Assembly: GCA_030704615.1 (NCBI GenBank)
Contig: CM060733.1
Location: 54,066,001 to 54,130,000, forward strand
Reading direction: 5' to 3'
Source of the DNA: Takakia lepidozioides
Lineage: Eukaryota > Streptophyta > Takakiopsida > Takakiales > Takakiaceae
Length of the DNA stretch: 64,000 bases
Shown here one piece after another: positions 44,047 through 56,003 of this stretch. The position numbers were made by a program, and so were the translations under genes. Position 1 is the first letter of the stretch. Each line of letters starts with the position of its first letter. The notes beneath the pieces were generated by a model. That model was not told the origin of the DNA and searched no databases. It saw nothing but the letters and a program-made list of their open reading frames with translations.

Positions 44047-45476
44047 ATGGTAGGAATACCCAATCACAAAGATCGAGCGTCGATGGAATTTCCATTGAAG
44101 TCGAGCAACATGCTGTTGACATTTGTGCTATTGGGCGTGGGGGTCCTTCTGGGAGCAGTGGGCAGTATCCATTTCAGCACACAGGCATGGGGGTATCTTG
44201 CAAATGCGAGGCAGACGAAGTGTCCGCCGGCCACAATCATTGTCACCTCGAAGCATGTGAAACAAAGACATCTAGAACAGGATGTGAAACACAACATGTC
44301 TGATGAAGAGCTTTTATGGCGAGCTTCCATGGCCCCAAGGCGTCGGGGGCAACCTGCGACCCATATTCCCAAGATTGCTTTCATGTTTTTGACCCGAGGT
44401 TCATTGCCTCTTGGCCCACTCTGGGAGCTGTATTTTAAAGGATACGATGATTTTTTCTCGATCTACATTCATGCACTGCCCGGCTACACACCTGATGCCT
44501 CAACATCTTCTGTATTCTACGGCCGAAATATTCCAAGCCAGGTTTGCATAACACCCCTGCCCTTCTCTCTTTCACACCAAAGAGGCAGTGTATGCAATCA
44601 TCGATGAGGGTTGACATTTGAGATATTTGCCTCGGTAACGGGTTCTGACATTGAGAAAGTATTGCTGCGGAGGTACTTTGATTAGGGTAGCCCTGAATAG
44701 TACTTGGGCACGGCTGTTGCTGTCTTGGAATCTCTCTTAATGGCTTTTCTTGTGTGGATGGATCAAAAGCATATGCTGGGTGCCTGAATCTTGATGCTAG
44801 AAAAGAACTTGTTTCTTGCTAGTTCCGAAGAATTTATTTCCATTTTGCCGACTACATTACAATACAGGACGCACAGTGGGGTGAAATCTCTATTTGCGAC
44901 GCTGAGAGACGGTTGCTGGGCAATGCACTTCTAGACTCCTCCAATGAGCGGTTCATCCTTCTCTCGGAGACCTGCATTCCTCTCCACAATTTCAGTCGTA
45001 CTTATTTCTACATTACACAATCGCAGCATAGCTTTGTCTCAGCAATTGATGATGCGACCATTTACGGTCGGGGACGATATGATGTGCGCATGGAACCCGA
45101 GGTCACCATCGAGCAATGGCGAAAAGGAAGCCAGTGGTTTGAAGTAAGTCGGGATCTGGCCATTGACATTGTAGCTGATACAAAGTATTATCCCAAGTTT
45201 CGGGACTACTGTAAGCCCCACTGCTACGTGGATGAGCACTATATCCCTACCATGTTGTCCATAGAGAAGGGTGCCCAGCTGACCAACAGGACTTTGACAG
45301 CCGCAGATTGGTCAAGGGGAGGGGCGCATCCAGCCATGTTTGGCAAGGAAGACATCAATGAGGAGTTTATTTCAAAGCTTCGGGAGTATTACTTCTTTGC
45401 TAGGAAATATTCTCCAAATGCTTTAGATCCTCTACTAAAGCTTGCTCCCACTGTCATGGGCATAAGCGTCGCATGA
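44047..45476 (+). CDS. BC10/DUF266-type glycosyltransferase (core-2/I-branching family)
   Basis: Two exons, 44047-44541 and 44868-45476, join in phase 0 to about 367 aa. Residues 20-43 form a single membrane anchor (NMLLTFVLLGVGVLLGAVGS), giving a type II Golgi topology. The catalytic region starts KIAFMFLTRGSLPLGPLWEL (about 109-128), continues DDFFSIYIHALPGY, and after the intron has WGEISICDAERRLL, FILLSETCIPLHNF, CYVDEHYIPT and NRTLTAADWSRGGAHP, all landmarks of the plant Branch/DUF266 family (PF02485). Family members such as rice BC10 affect cell-wall and arabinogalactan glycosylation; the acceptor here is unknown. The Met at 44083 is an alternative start. A frame extending upstream to 43969 lacks an ATG. 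Confidence 0.88.
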
Positions 45477-47487
45477 AGGTAATGAAGGTAATGATGCTCT
45501 CTTCATTACATGAGTTGAGGCGGGTTGATTACTTGGGACTGATTTGAAGGCTTGTACACTTATCTCTTTGCCTGCTGCAGTAATGGTTTTATTTCCATGC
45601 TTAAGAGTCCGTCTTGCTGCATCTTGAAAGTAGTTGTCCTTTGGAGATCTTTTCTTTGCAGCTCTGAGGCATGGTTGTCCACTCCTCTTCCTTGCTTTGT
45701 GTCACTTTCTTGTTTGTGTTTCACATAGAGCAACACTCAATCCCTGAAATGTGATGTTGTGGACCAAGGATGAGCTATGCTTCCTGGCTGAGGGCAAATG
45801 ACTGCCCAAGACATCTGTGTGCGGAAGTGGTTTTCCTAATCAGTGGTTACTCCTAGAACATTATGGGTGTGATGTTCGGGACCAGTCTCATGGAGTCAAT
45901 GTGGAGGAAGACCATGGAGCCACTGTAGATCTCTTTCTTTGCAAGCTGGATGGGGGGTGGAGCACCACTTCACTCGAGCTTCTCCTGCGTGTGACTTATA
46001 ATTGGGGCCTTTTTCAGGATAATGAGGCTCAAATCACTCTCCAAATCAAGAGAGGCAGGTGGTAAGCAGAAAGACAGAAGAAAGAAATGAAATGGTGGTT
46101 AAAAAACATCTGCGGAAAGCTCACAGAATTTATGGGACAACAGAAAGCAAGATACGAGGAAGAAGTGGTGTCCTCAACAGAAAAGCTTGACAGCATATCT
46201 GCATGAGGCTTGCCATCTTAGAGATGTGCTTCTTGTGTAATGACAGATCTCAACGAGGGATTGGCTGCCCCAGTCTGGGCTACCCTAGTGAGAGGACAGT
46301 AAGAAATGTTATTCAGTCCCTATTTCGACGTTATCATCTTTACCATAAGCCAGGCAAAAGCAGTCAGCTTGCTTCAGGTTGTACCATCTACCAGTCTACA
46401 TCCACAGGCTGTGTGCCCACCCTGAACCTTCCCAACTCTGTAGAAGAGTTTAAGATAAGAGTTGCAGACAAGCAATTGGGCTATAAGATTCTATCATAGC
46501 GGAGGACCACGAAGGGCCCGCAATAAGACTGCAGATTTGTTGTAGTTCTCTGGTGCCCCAGGGGATGCACCGGACAGGCCATGTTGCTCGAAGAAATTGG
46601 AGACCCAGGCATACCAACAGTTTTGAACCAGCTGCTTTGAGTCTCATGAGATTGTGCTGGCAGCCACTTAATTTGGAGGAGAGACCACAGCCATGTCAAA
46701 GTAGAAATATGGCTTGCAGTTCTAGTGGTACTCAAGCAAATTCAGCATGTAAAATCTGAGATGCTGTTGTACCTCTAGGCCCACGCATTCCTTTAAGAAA
46801 ATGTGATTGTAGGAGTTCCAGATTGTTCGAAAGAAAGAGATTCAACATGATAGACAGCAAAAGGATATGATTTGACCAGGTTGCACCAAGAGACTTCTCT
46901 TGCGCTGTCTCTCAAGAGGCTACTCACCTCTTGGAAGAGGTATCAAATACGAAGATTGCAATTGCTTTGCAGTTGACCTTTGTCTTCAATCAACGATTTA
47001 GGCTGGTCTTTTGGTGATCCAGCCATGAACTACCGTGCTGGATCATAAATGTCGGCGTGCATGGCCCACTGAAAATCCCCCGGGAGTAACCGAGTTCAAA
47101 GACTGAGATGGACGAGGGTTGGTTCTCTTTTTCTTAACCTCTCCAGTGCTGTCATCTTCCCTAATAGAGCCAAGCCTGCTTTTCTCCTTTGCCATCCTTC
47201 TCTCTTCTGAGACACATCCTACAGCAATTACACGCGTCTAAACGCATAAGAAAGGAACGACCCCAAAATACGGATAGGCTAAAATTGTCTTCCGATATCT
47301 ACCGCAAACTCTTAACGCTGGTTGGATAGCGTTCCAAGGATGCCATGAAGCGAGGTTGAGCATGCCATTGGATCCGCAGGAGGGCAGCATCGCATGCGCT
47401 ACAAGTGGGCGGTTAGTGAAGACGCTTTCTTATGGAGGCTGACTTGCGTGGCGTCCTACATCACGTGGGGAAAGGCCAAGTGTGTTC
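45477..47487. other. Intergenic; nothing recognised
   Basis: The first part presumably carries the glycosyltransferase 3' UTR. Frames of up to about 98 codons on both strands have no recognisable domain. Confidence 0.35.
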
Positions 47488-47725
47488 TGGACCCCCAAAA
47501 AATGTGATTGGTCATAGGGCCCAAGGTTCACACAAGCTTTCTGATTGGTTCAACTTTGAAACCCCACAACTTTGTGTGGACTTCATGAAGTCACGCACTT
47601 CCAAGTGTGTTGGGATGCCCTGGATGTGGAGCATCTTATCAATTTTATCCGGGGTAAAAATGACAAAAATTCACCGTTAGATCTTCCGCCATCGCTAGAT
47701 GAACGGTCATAGGGCTGTCTACCCT
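47488..47725 (+). repeat. Dispersed repeat, copy 1 (inverted relative to about 57.06-57.31 kb)
   Basis: CCCCCAAAAAATGTGATTGG, TCATAGGGCC, CTGATTGGTTCAACTTTGAA, GGTAAAAATGACAAAAATTC and CACCGTTAGAT all recur in inverted orientation at about 57060-57310. Length is about 240 bp. The nature is unknown; it lies just upstream of the cyanase gene. Confidence 0.75.
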
Positions 47726-47731
47726 AGTGGG

Positions 47732-47750
47732 AGAGGGGGGGGGGGGGGGG
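47732..47750. repeat. Poly-G tract
   Basis: A run of about 18 G residues is followed by TGGGGGTGG, about 140 bp upstream of the cyanase ATG. Such runs can form G-quadruplexes and are also prone to assembly error. Confidence 0.85.
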
Positions 47751-47757
47751 GTGGGGG

Positions 47758-47853
47758 TGGCTGTCAGATTCCGCGAGACCCATCTTCGCTATTGTCGTGT
47801 GTTTCTGGATTTCAGGTGTAGGCTGTCAGTTCCGCGAGACCCATCTTCGCTAG
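47758..47853. repeat. Direct repeat in the cyanase leader/promoter
   Basis: GGCTGTCAG(A)TTCCGCGAGA followed by CCCATCTTCGCTA occurs at 47758-47791 and again at 47821-47853, differing by one indel. It is 40-130 bp before the ATG at 47892, so it is in the leader or proximal promoter. Confidence 0.85.
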
Positions 47854-47891
47854 CGTTTGCATCTAGCAGAGAAGAAGAGTGCATTTGAGCT

Positions 47892-49246
47892 ATGGCTTTA
47901 GAGGAGAAGTCAGCTCTTGTGGCCAGACTCCTGGAGGTCAAGAAAAAGAGTGGAAAAACCTTCAGTGAAATTGCATCAAAGGCGGGCTTGACGAATGCGT
48001 ATGTGGCACAGCTCTTTCATCGCCAGGCCTCATTGGGAGCTGCTAAAGCCAAGGATCTGAGATCAGCTGTTCCAGACCTCACAGACGATCTGATTGCGGC
48101 TATGATGGAGCCTCCCACCCGGACCTATGATCCCTCCCTTACACACGACCCGACTATTTACAGGTCAGTTTCCAGTTGATGTTTGTTCGTACACTTACTC
48201 TTTTGATTACAATGTAAAGCACTTCTATTCATTCTGCATCTCCATTAATTATCTGTTTCAAACTGTGGTTTGTCTCTGGCACCACCGTCCGTGTACCTCT
48301 GCTGTGTTTTCTACAGAAGGCATAATATTTACTATATGCAAAGAACTTCAGTAAACATGAATTCTTGTGTGTATCTACATAGTCTGGAGAATCCGTCAAT
48401 TATATAGCTTTTTTAGAGACTGAACTATGCACCCATGGTGTGTAAGCTCTAGTTCTGACGGATGTGAGGACAAGCTTGTCCGGTGCCGGCATGAGAGAAC
48501 CATCTTTCAGGCCAGGCATTTGAGTTTACTATAAATGGGATACTGAATTGAAACGTCTTGTGATTGTGGAGTCTGGACAGCCAAGAAATTTAGCTGAAGA
48601 CTTGTTTTAAATCTCAATGTTAGCATCATTTAAAGCAACCTGCTCAAGTACTAGGATTCATGTCTGGGGATTCAACTGTACAAGTCCACTCTAGTACGTC
48701 GAAGCTGATTGCAGGTGTGCAGGCGAATTTTCCTGATAGTTGTTTTGAAGTCTTGGAGTTTCTGAATCCTTCGTAGATTTGCACTTAAACATGTATGTTG
48801 GAATGATGAATTGTCTCTGCCTGTGGTTTTGGAGGGGCTGCCAGGTTGCATGAGGCAACGATGCATTATGGGCAGAGCATCAAGGCTATCATCAATGAAG
48901 AGTTGGGTGATGGCATGTAGGGAGCACTCTTATTTCCCTCCCCTCTCTTTTCCGTCCACACATCAGCCAACTCTTTGTGAAAGTGCAGTTGAGGATATGA
49001 AGTGGGGACTGTCTTTTCTTAGTCAGGGAAAAAATCAGGTGTCGGAACCCTCTGAAATCCCCTCGAAACTAAGACATGCAAGTTTGGCGGGGGTGGGATT
49101 ATAGAATGTCAGCTGTAGGTTTCTATTGCACTGTGGAGAAAGTGAAGGGCAAAGAGGGTGAAGACCGCGTGGTGATCATCATGAACGGAAAATATCTGCC
49201 ATTTACTGTACAGGTCCAGTTTTCCTTAACCCCAACTCTAACATGA
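47892..49246 (+). CDS. CYN: Cyanate hydratase (cyanase)
   Basis: Three exons, 47892-48163, 48845-48916 and 49105-49246, join in frame to about 161 aa, close to the usual plant length. It converts cyanate and bicarbonate to ammonia and CO2 as a decamer. The N-terminal helical domain ([20 protein letters not shown]) is followed by the catalytic domain: [38 protein letters not shown] and NGKYLPF. The three catalytic residues are present: Arg91 and Glu94 (YRLHE) and Ser117 (MSAV). The 3' end is uncertain: a CAG/GTCCAG after YLPFTVQ could be a weak donor to another exon, otherwise the frame ends at 49246. A broken copy of exon 1 lies inverted at 51.3-51.6 kb. Confidence 0.92.
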
Positions 49247-51319
49247 TTTCAAAGGAGACACACAATTTTAAAGATATTTTCTTCTCTGCAAACTTTGGCC
49301 ACTGACTAGCACATAGTCCCTACAGGTCGGATTCAATTCTACAGGAACCAAGTTTTGGAACTTGTAGGCAGTGGTGATTATTTGGAATGTATAACACCTT
49401 GCCATGATGACGCATAGAACTGGTATGACATGCTTATTGTTTGGACTGCTTGGTGAGGTTGTGAAATCTGATGACATAGAGGATCTGCAGACTGTTGACG
49501 GCAATGTTGCCAAGCTTGCACCACCAGCATGATTCTTCCTCAACTGTTGTTTGTATTAGCTGCTACAAGGAAAGCTGTTTAGTGCTTTCCGTGATATGGG
49601 TGGAAAGTGTTTGGTACATTTTGCGAAGCTGGATCCAAGAGATGACTTCCCTTGCTGACAAAGCAAGAAGCAAAGTGCAAGCTTTCTCGGATGGAGTTTG
49701 ACACAAGTGGAGGATGAAGCTTGGAGACCAGTTATTTTACCCGAGAGTGAGGAGAAGCAGAGTGAGGAGAAGTGGCCTCGATTGTGTAAATTGTGTCACT
49801 CTCTTCGGGATTTTGAGCGAGGTGGCCTCTGGAATAGGTTCAATAAAAGAATGGAAACAATCTCCGAACTAGGAAGCTGTAGTGGCAATGTCTACCTGCC
49901 GATCTTACAGTGATTATATGTAAATAGGAAGAAATGAACTTTTAACTTGAGGCAAAACCCAAAGAGGAGGATTGTCTTCATGTGTTCATTATGAAAGGTA
50001 TGTATACGCCAACCAGCAGTGCCTCAGATTAGCAGCCTCTGCAAACAAGCAAGAGGAAATAAATGCCTTTCATTGAGCAAGCTAGTTCATACCAGTGTAA
50101 TCCCTCAAGCCATGGTCTCGTCTTGATTTGGAAAGAGCAGTTTCAGCTGGTTCAGGAAAACCTCCCATCTTGAAATCTTTAATTCTCAAGGGATTGAAAC
50201 TCTGCCTAGAAGCTTCATAGGAAATAGTGTTCCTGCTCCTACCATTTCCAAGGCTGTTTCGCAGCCAACAATAACACATTTGAGAGATTGAACCTTCCGG
50301 TAGGTGAAGGGCAACTAGAAAGTAACACTGAGCAAGGAAAAGGGTTGGAGATGTACAAACGTCCTTAGTGGATGGAGACTGAATATGCCAGCTTGAAACA
50401 AAAACCTCTGAAAGGTCATAGTACTTGTTACAAAAATGAGAAGCAGACTCCCATACACACTTTGAGACCCCCAAACTAGAAAATTAAGAGTTAGATCCAC
50501 CAAACACAATTGCAACAAGCTTTAGGATTGACTGGTATTTGGAGCATATTTCCTAACAAAAAGGTAAGAATTCCGCTGTCAAAACTCCTGATGGTCAGAT
50601 GGGCTCTTGACAACATGTAAGGGATGCTGTGTTCATCCACAGGGCCATGGGGCTTGCAAAGAGGCCCATCCCGGCTTCCCTTCACCTTTGAAAATCCCAG
50701 AATTCTTCACAAACGAAAAGGAGAGGTGCGGAGCACAAAATCAAGTAGCCTTCTTCGAAGCAGCAGCTATCTAGGAAAAGCATGTGTGACTCTGGAGATC
50801 CAGGTCGAGTTATATACAGCAAACATAGAATATTCAAGCTCGTGGTGCAAGCTTGGCAACGTTATCTTCAACTTTCTGCAAAACCCCACTGTTCGTCTCC
50901 ACAACTCCCTTCCAAATAACTGACTGATTAAACTCTAAGTATGATACAATAGATCTTATCATTGACGTGCATTATTTGAGCTAAGGGTGTCTACCGTTGC
51001 TACAAATTCTGCGGTCATGTTGTGATACTACACGGAAATCAACAAGTGAGCAATGTAACTTGATCAATCGTATTGCTTCAATCACTGAAACTACCAGATT
51101 TCTTTCACACCCTCTCCCCAAAAAAGCAATGTATGTGACATCTCAGGACTATCAAATTGGTTGAGAACAACGGGTCTCTAACAGCGTTCAGATTTCGTTA
51201 CCTACTAGCTACCTCTCTAGAGCGAAAACAGTAGGTTACTACGAGGAAGAGTGAGTCCAATGCTTGCTACGAAATGTTGACTCCCGGGTTTACGGAAACC
51301 GACACGTAAATAGTCGGAA
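49247..51319. other. Intergenic between cyanase and its inverted partial copy
   Basis: No gene is recognised. Frames of up to 130 codons (50474-50082, minus) have no identifiable motif. I could not find cyanase exon 2 or 3 remnants here. Confidence 0.35.
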
Positions 51320-51584
51320 TCTTGCTAAATCAGAGGATCACTGCACCGAATGGGAGGTTCCATCATAGCCGCAATCAGATCATCCGTCAGGGTAGGAACG
51401 GCGGATCTGAAAGCTTTGGCGGTGGCAGGTTTATAGTTTATACGAGGCCTGACGATGGAAGAGTTGTCCCACATACGCATTCGTCAGACCCGTCTTTGCA
51501 GCAATCTCACTGAAAGTTTTTCATCTCGATCTCAGTCTGAAGAAGTCTATCCACGAGAGCCGACTTTTGCTCGAGTAAGGCCAT
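51320..51584 (-). pseudogene. Inverted, frameshifted copy of cyanase exon 1
   Basis: On the minus strand an ATG at 51584 starts MALLEQKSALVDRLLQTEIE, matching the cyanase N-terminus. A one-base deletion near AAAACTTTCAGTGAG then shifts the frame, after which SEIAAKTGLTNAYVGQLFHR continues. A further break follows, then [20 protein letters not shown]. Similarity continues past the exon end: ACTATTTACGTGTCGGTTTCC here against ACTATTTACAGGTCAGTTTCC in the gene. The copy therefore includes the start of intron 1, so it arose by DNA duplication, not by retroposition. The splice donor region is altered. It cannot encode a functional enzyme. Confidence 0.85.
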
Positions 51585-53426
51585 GACTGTCCGCTGTTCT
51601 CTCTGTGCCGCAGCGATATTCCTGCCCTATGTCTTTGCCAAATGCCGCTTCTTTCTCTCACAAACAGATTCGTTTTCTTCCGCCATTGCTCTCAACCAAG
51701 AGCTCTCAATCCCAACATCCAAGCTTCTCACGTCGACGTTTCCGGAGGGCTTGACGAGGAGGGTGATCTGCGTGGCGGCTGGCGTGGGGTGGAGGAGCAT
51801 GCAGGGTGATGCCACGTGTGGAACACAAGTCAGCCACCTCAGCATCCTTCCTTTCTGCTGTCTCCAGTTCACACTGTGTCGTCTACTTACCCACCATTGG
51901 ACGAAGCACAGTCCAGGTGACCTTTTACTCAAATAAGGAACGATGGAAAAATCTAAATTGCTTTGAGTTCTTCTTTTTGTAGAGGAGAGACCGAATGATG
52001 TTATTTGAAGTGCGGGAAAAAAAAACCCTTTAATATCATGAGGCGCATGGGCGAAAACATGAGGCCAATAACACGGCAGTCCAATAGATCCCACACACTG
52101 GACAAGCAAGAGTCAAGGGGAAGAGTTCCACCACAAGGAAGACAATATATATAGAGCAATTTCATTAACGAGGGATTCTTTTGAAGGTCCAAAAAAAAGA
52201 AGATGGAAGGTCATACGACTGGGATGGCGCAGAAAGGGGCGTGGGTAGGGATAATTTGGCTTGTGAGGTGTCAAGTAAAGCCAAAAGAAGGAATGGAGGC
52301 CATGTAGAAGCTAGCATAGAAAGAGGAGGTCCGCTCGTAGTTCTAGAGCTTTTCACAAGGATGAGGCAGTGGCGTGCAGGGTAGATGAGTGTAGTGGTTG
52401 TTGGTTGGTGGGAGGGTGCGGTCCATGCTAGTGCAGACGATTGGGTGATTCTTGAATGCCTGTCTTGCCCGAATGTCTGTATGTAGAGAAGTGGAGTGTT
52501 GGGCAGTGGCTACTAGATTTAAGTGCATTGTCTTCAGAGGAATTTCTTGTAGTTTATAGCAGTTTAGTGTAGAACGTGTCATATGCTTGGCGTTTGTAGA
52601 GGATCCCGTGCTACTCACAATAGCAATTATAATGAAGATATATTGAAGACAACATAATTTGATTATAGCCGGGATAATCCCCACATTTTCCCTACATTCT
52701 AACTCTGACTCTGTCTCGCTCTAGCTCTTTTGACGCGAGAGAAACTAGCGCGTGAGCCGCTTACGCTTTGCACACTAAATGTGAGCAGATTCAACTAAGC
52801 GTGAGCAAATTCTAAGCGTGAGAAGCACAGCCTATAACCGAGGGAAAAACAAGGCCTATTACCATGAACGCAAACTCTTGTGTAATGGAAAGTCTGCGGA
52901 AGCTGCAGGGACCAAATACAAACGATGGAAATGCAAACAAGACGGAACTTGGACATTATTGGTAAGAAGTAGTGTGGTGGTAGACATGATGGGCCTAATG
53001 TTGGACTCTTTTGCTTGTGTTCAATTAGCATAATCCATCTTCTTAAAGAGTGTATGTGGGATGAAAATAGGTTGCAAAAATTGAAGTCATTAAGAAAAAA
53101 TAATTGGACCAGATTGAACCACGGACATTGAGACAAATAACATATAGAAACTAGCGGAACATATGAACTGTAATACATGATTCCGTGAGTAGAATTAACC
53201 TCTCCTCCGAGACTCAATCATAACAAGCCAACTTTCGTTGACAAGCTTGATCTCTCTCGGCAAAACCAATCTCGTAGGGTGGGGAGGAGTATCGAGCAGG
53301 CCCAATTGTCAATGTTGCGTTGCACCTTGTCCTACGGTGCAAGGGAGGCAGCATTAATGTCAGTCAAATTCTTGAGAGCAATTGTCAGTCTGCCTTCTCA
53401 TTTCTGTCACCTCCCTCCGCTACAAG
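51585..53426. other. Intergenic; nothing recognised
   Basis: A 160-codon minus-strand frame (52109-51627) lies next to the cyanase relic but shows no domain. No repeat is evident. Confidence 0.35.
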
Positions 53427-53760
53427 AAATCAGAGCAAAAGTTGTGATCGTCGACGATCACGACATCTACCCAAATGCAAAAACAAAAACTCAAAAATCA
53501 GAGTAGGGGCGATGATCGTCATCGCGACATTTACCCAAAATGCCAAATGTAATTTAAGAAGAAAAAAATCAGAAATCAGAGCAATATAGATGATCGTCGA
53601 TCATCACGACATCTCCCAAATGCCAAAAAAATAAAAATAAAAGAAAACCTCAGAAATCAGAGCAGAAGTGATCGTCAATCATCACCCAAATACGAAAATA
53701 AAATAAAATAAAATAAAAAATAAACAAACTAAAAAATCAGAGCAGAAGTGATGATTTGTG
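53427..53760. repeat. Minisatellite with internal palindromes, about five units of 68-81 bp
   Basis: AAATCAGAGCA or a close variant starts units at about 53427, 53495, 53573, 53653 and 53734. Most units contain a palindromic GATCGTCGACGATC-like core followed by ACGACATCTACCCAAATGC and an A-rich spacer. The last spacer carries an (AAAAT)n run. Confidence 0.85.
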
Positions 53761-53819
53761 GGGAGAATCGTCCCATTTTGTGGACTTGTTGTGTTCACAA
53801 AAATAACCTTTGTGGTGAA

Positions 53820-53875
53820 GAGACACCATAAGTTACGATTTCTTCAGGGGTTATTATTATTATTATTTTAAATAC
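53820..53875 (+). repeat. Shared 3'-domain motif GAGACACCATAA, with (TTA)n tail
   Basis: AGAGACACCATAAGTTACGA and the following TTCTTCAGGGG resemble 15640-15672 and 59677-59709. An ATT/TTA microsatellite follows directly, as at the 3' end of a SINE. The head is missing. Confidence 0.5.
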
Positions 53876-54081
53876 TACTGCCCGCATTTTGACATCTCCT
53901 ACCCGCGATAATAGGCCTTATGTACCTTTGTTGTCTACAATTATAGGCCCCGTGCGGTCCACGTCACTCTGAAATGTGAGCAGAATTTCTGCTCACGGAA
54001 TTTTTCGCTCACGTGAGAGGTTCACAAACTAGCATTCCCCCTTTGGCCCCTTTGGTGTGGCTGTCGCATGTTGTTTTCTGT

Positions 54082-56003
54082 TTATGCATTGGGAGGTCCT
54101 CTTGACAGTTTACAGTTTTTCTGAGGACTTGCTGTTAGCAAGCCCGCTAATGGTAGTTTTGTAAGTCCAAAGATACTAGGTCCGGCACCATTGAAAGTTG
54201 GGGGATGCACCTCCCCGTTGGTGAGGATCTCTAGTAGATGATACTCGAAGTGCGATGGGACATATACCGGGGTCGCAGAGGCTTTGGTCAAGTTTGCAAT
54301 GACTGTGATTTGACTGTCATTCAGAGGGAGCACAACCCCCATGTATTCTGGCAACTTGGAAAGCATGCGCTTGGAAGCTGCTCAGGTTTTACGCCATGTG
54401 GTCAAAGATGGATATCCTGAGTTTGAACATGTTGACTGTGTTCTCATGGGAGAATGCTTAGGTAAAGTGATGCTCAAGGTTGATCATGTCGTTCTTGGTC
54501 GTGATGTGGTCAGCAACAAACATTTAAATCGACCACCAGAGTAATCATTTCTTCCTTCGCTGCCAGGAATTCAGCTCGGGTGATCACTTCTTTTGTTGGC
54601 ACACCAGCTGCTTGAATAGTAACGGACTCAACCATCTGTGCTAATGTCTGGTTAATGTTGTCAGCTCCGAGTCTTTTGAGAATTGCAGGTGCAACTAGTA
54701 CAATTCCATTGATGCTATGCGCGTGTACTATTCGATGTACTAATTATTATGTTGTAAGATGTACATCTTTTGTATAATCTCGCAAAGACTGTTGGGTTGA
54801 CGCAAATAAGGTAGACTATCCCTTTATGTCGGATGGTTTTTGTCTTTGAGGTGTAACAGAAGTAGATTTGTGCTACATTGCTCTTGCCTAACAAGCTTTT
54901 GAGGGCCTCCACTTTTCTGGTTGCGTTCTAACGTAACGGTGTTGAGATTTTTGATGATCACGGTAAGAGCATTATGTTCAAGAATTATTTCCTTGGAGGT
55001 AGCAGGCATGCCCAATGCACTCGCATAAACACTCATCTGACTTAATTCTTGTGTTCTCAATTGTGACATGGAGCGCCGACGAGTGTCCTCTGATATGACA
55101 TATATGAATGTGAATTTGGAGACGACCTTCGGTTTGGCTACATGTTGCAATTCAAACTCATCCCTGCTGAAGTATGTTTCCACAACAAAGTAAGTTCTCA
55201 GCATATATCCGAGGTGGCCTTGTAGTGCCTCGCTGGTCATATGCAGAGAAAAGTAGTCATATGTGGCTGCTATGTCGAAGCTCTTTTCAACCAGATCAAT
55301 GACCAGTTCTCCCGACGAGAGTTCCAGTGTGAAACTCGTTCTCCTCTCAGAAGTGCGAGTCCGTCTCGTTCTGGGTGCTACAACTCAACTTTGAGCACTC
55401 CATTACATGTCTTTGTTTTGGCCTATGTGACGAGTATAGATGAGGAGAGCTTGGAGCCCAGACGGACATTCATGTCTGCAAACCTCCTCCTTGCTTTCTC
55501 CAAGACCACCAGGCGGTCCATTGTTGTGTTGTTGATCATTATATGGTAAGACTCCACTACTAGTCATGTATGCGGATTGACCTTAGTACCTTTGGGGAGT
55601 TGGATCAAATGGTAGAATTGTCATGTTCTGCCGTCGCAACGTTGAGCTGGGTATAACCATTGCGGCACTCTATGAAAGACACACCGACAGACAATCATCT
55701 CTCTACTTTCTTGTTGTGAGACTCCCAATTTCATAAGCTCTTCTGTGATCGCAATTCATGAAGTGGAGGATTACTTGCTGCTACTGCTCGCTCTTCCATT
55801 GTCCGGCTCCCTAGCCAGATATGAGATATGTTTGTATGTGTTGTAACAGGGCCTTTGGGTGACGTGCTGTTATCGTTATGTTCCTTGAGGTGTGCTGGCA
55901 GAGGAGTGTAAATAGCATCAATTGCACCACATATATCTTTTTTGATGAGGCTATTTAGGAAGTCTTGTAGAGTGGAATCAAAATGTTTTGTTGTTTTACC
56001 CAC
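54082..56003 (-). pseudogene. Broken minus-strand coding sequence of unknown origin
   Basis: Several coding-like frames follow one another on the minus strand: 56003-55731, a stretch near 55560-55260, 55240-54824, about 54920-54720, about 54720-54560 and 54366-54082. Each has ordinary amino-acid composition and ends at a frame change or stop. No splice borders explain the breaks well. I recognise no domain. The extent (about 1.9 kb) and repeated frame breaks suggest a decayed single large ORF, perhaps from a mobile or viral-type element, but there is no motif to support a particular origin. Confidence 0.35.

Noticed and set aside
43969-44607. 212-aa ORF as the full first exon of the glycosyltransferase
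   Set aside because: The upstream end has no ATG (it starts at TTG) and the downstream end runs through a good splice donor at 44542.
51322-51936. Plus-strand ORFs of 63 and 117 aa
   Set aside because: The first lies antisense to the cyanase exon 1 relic; the second starts where that relic ends and has no motif.
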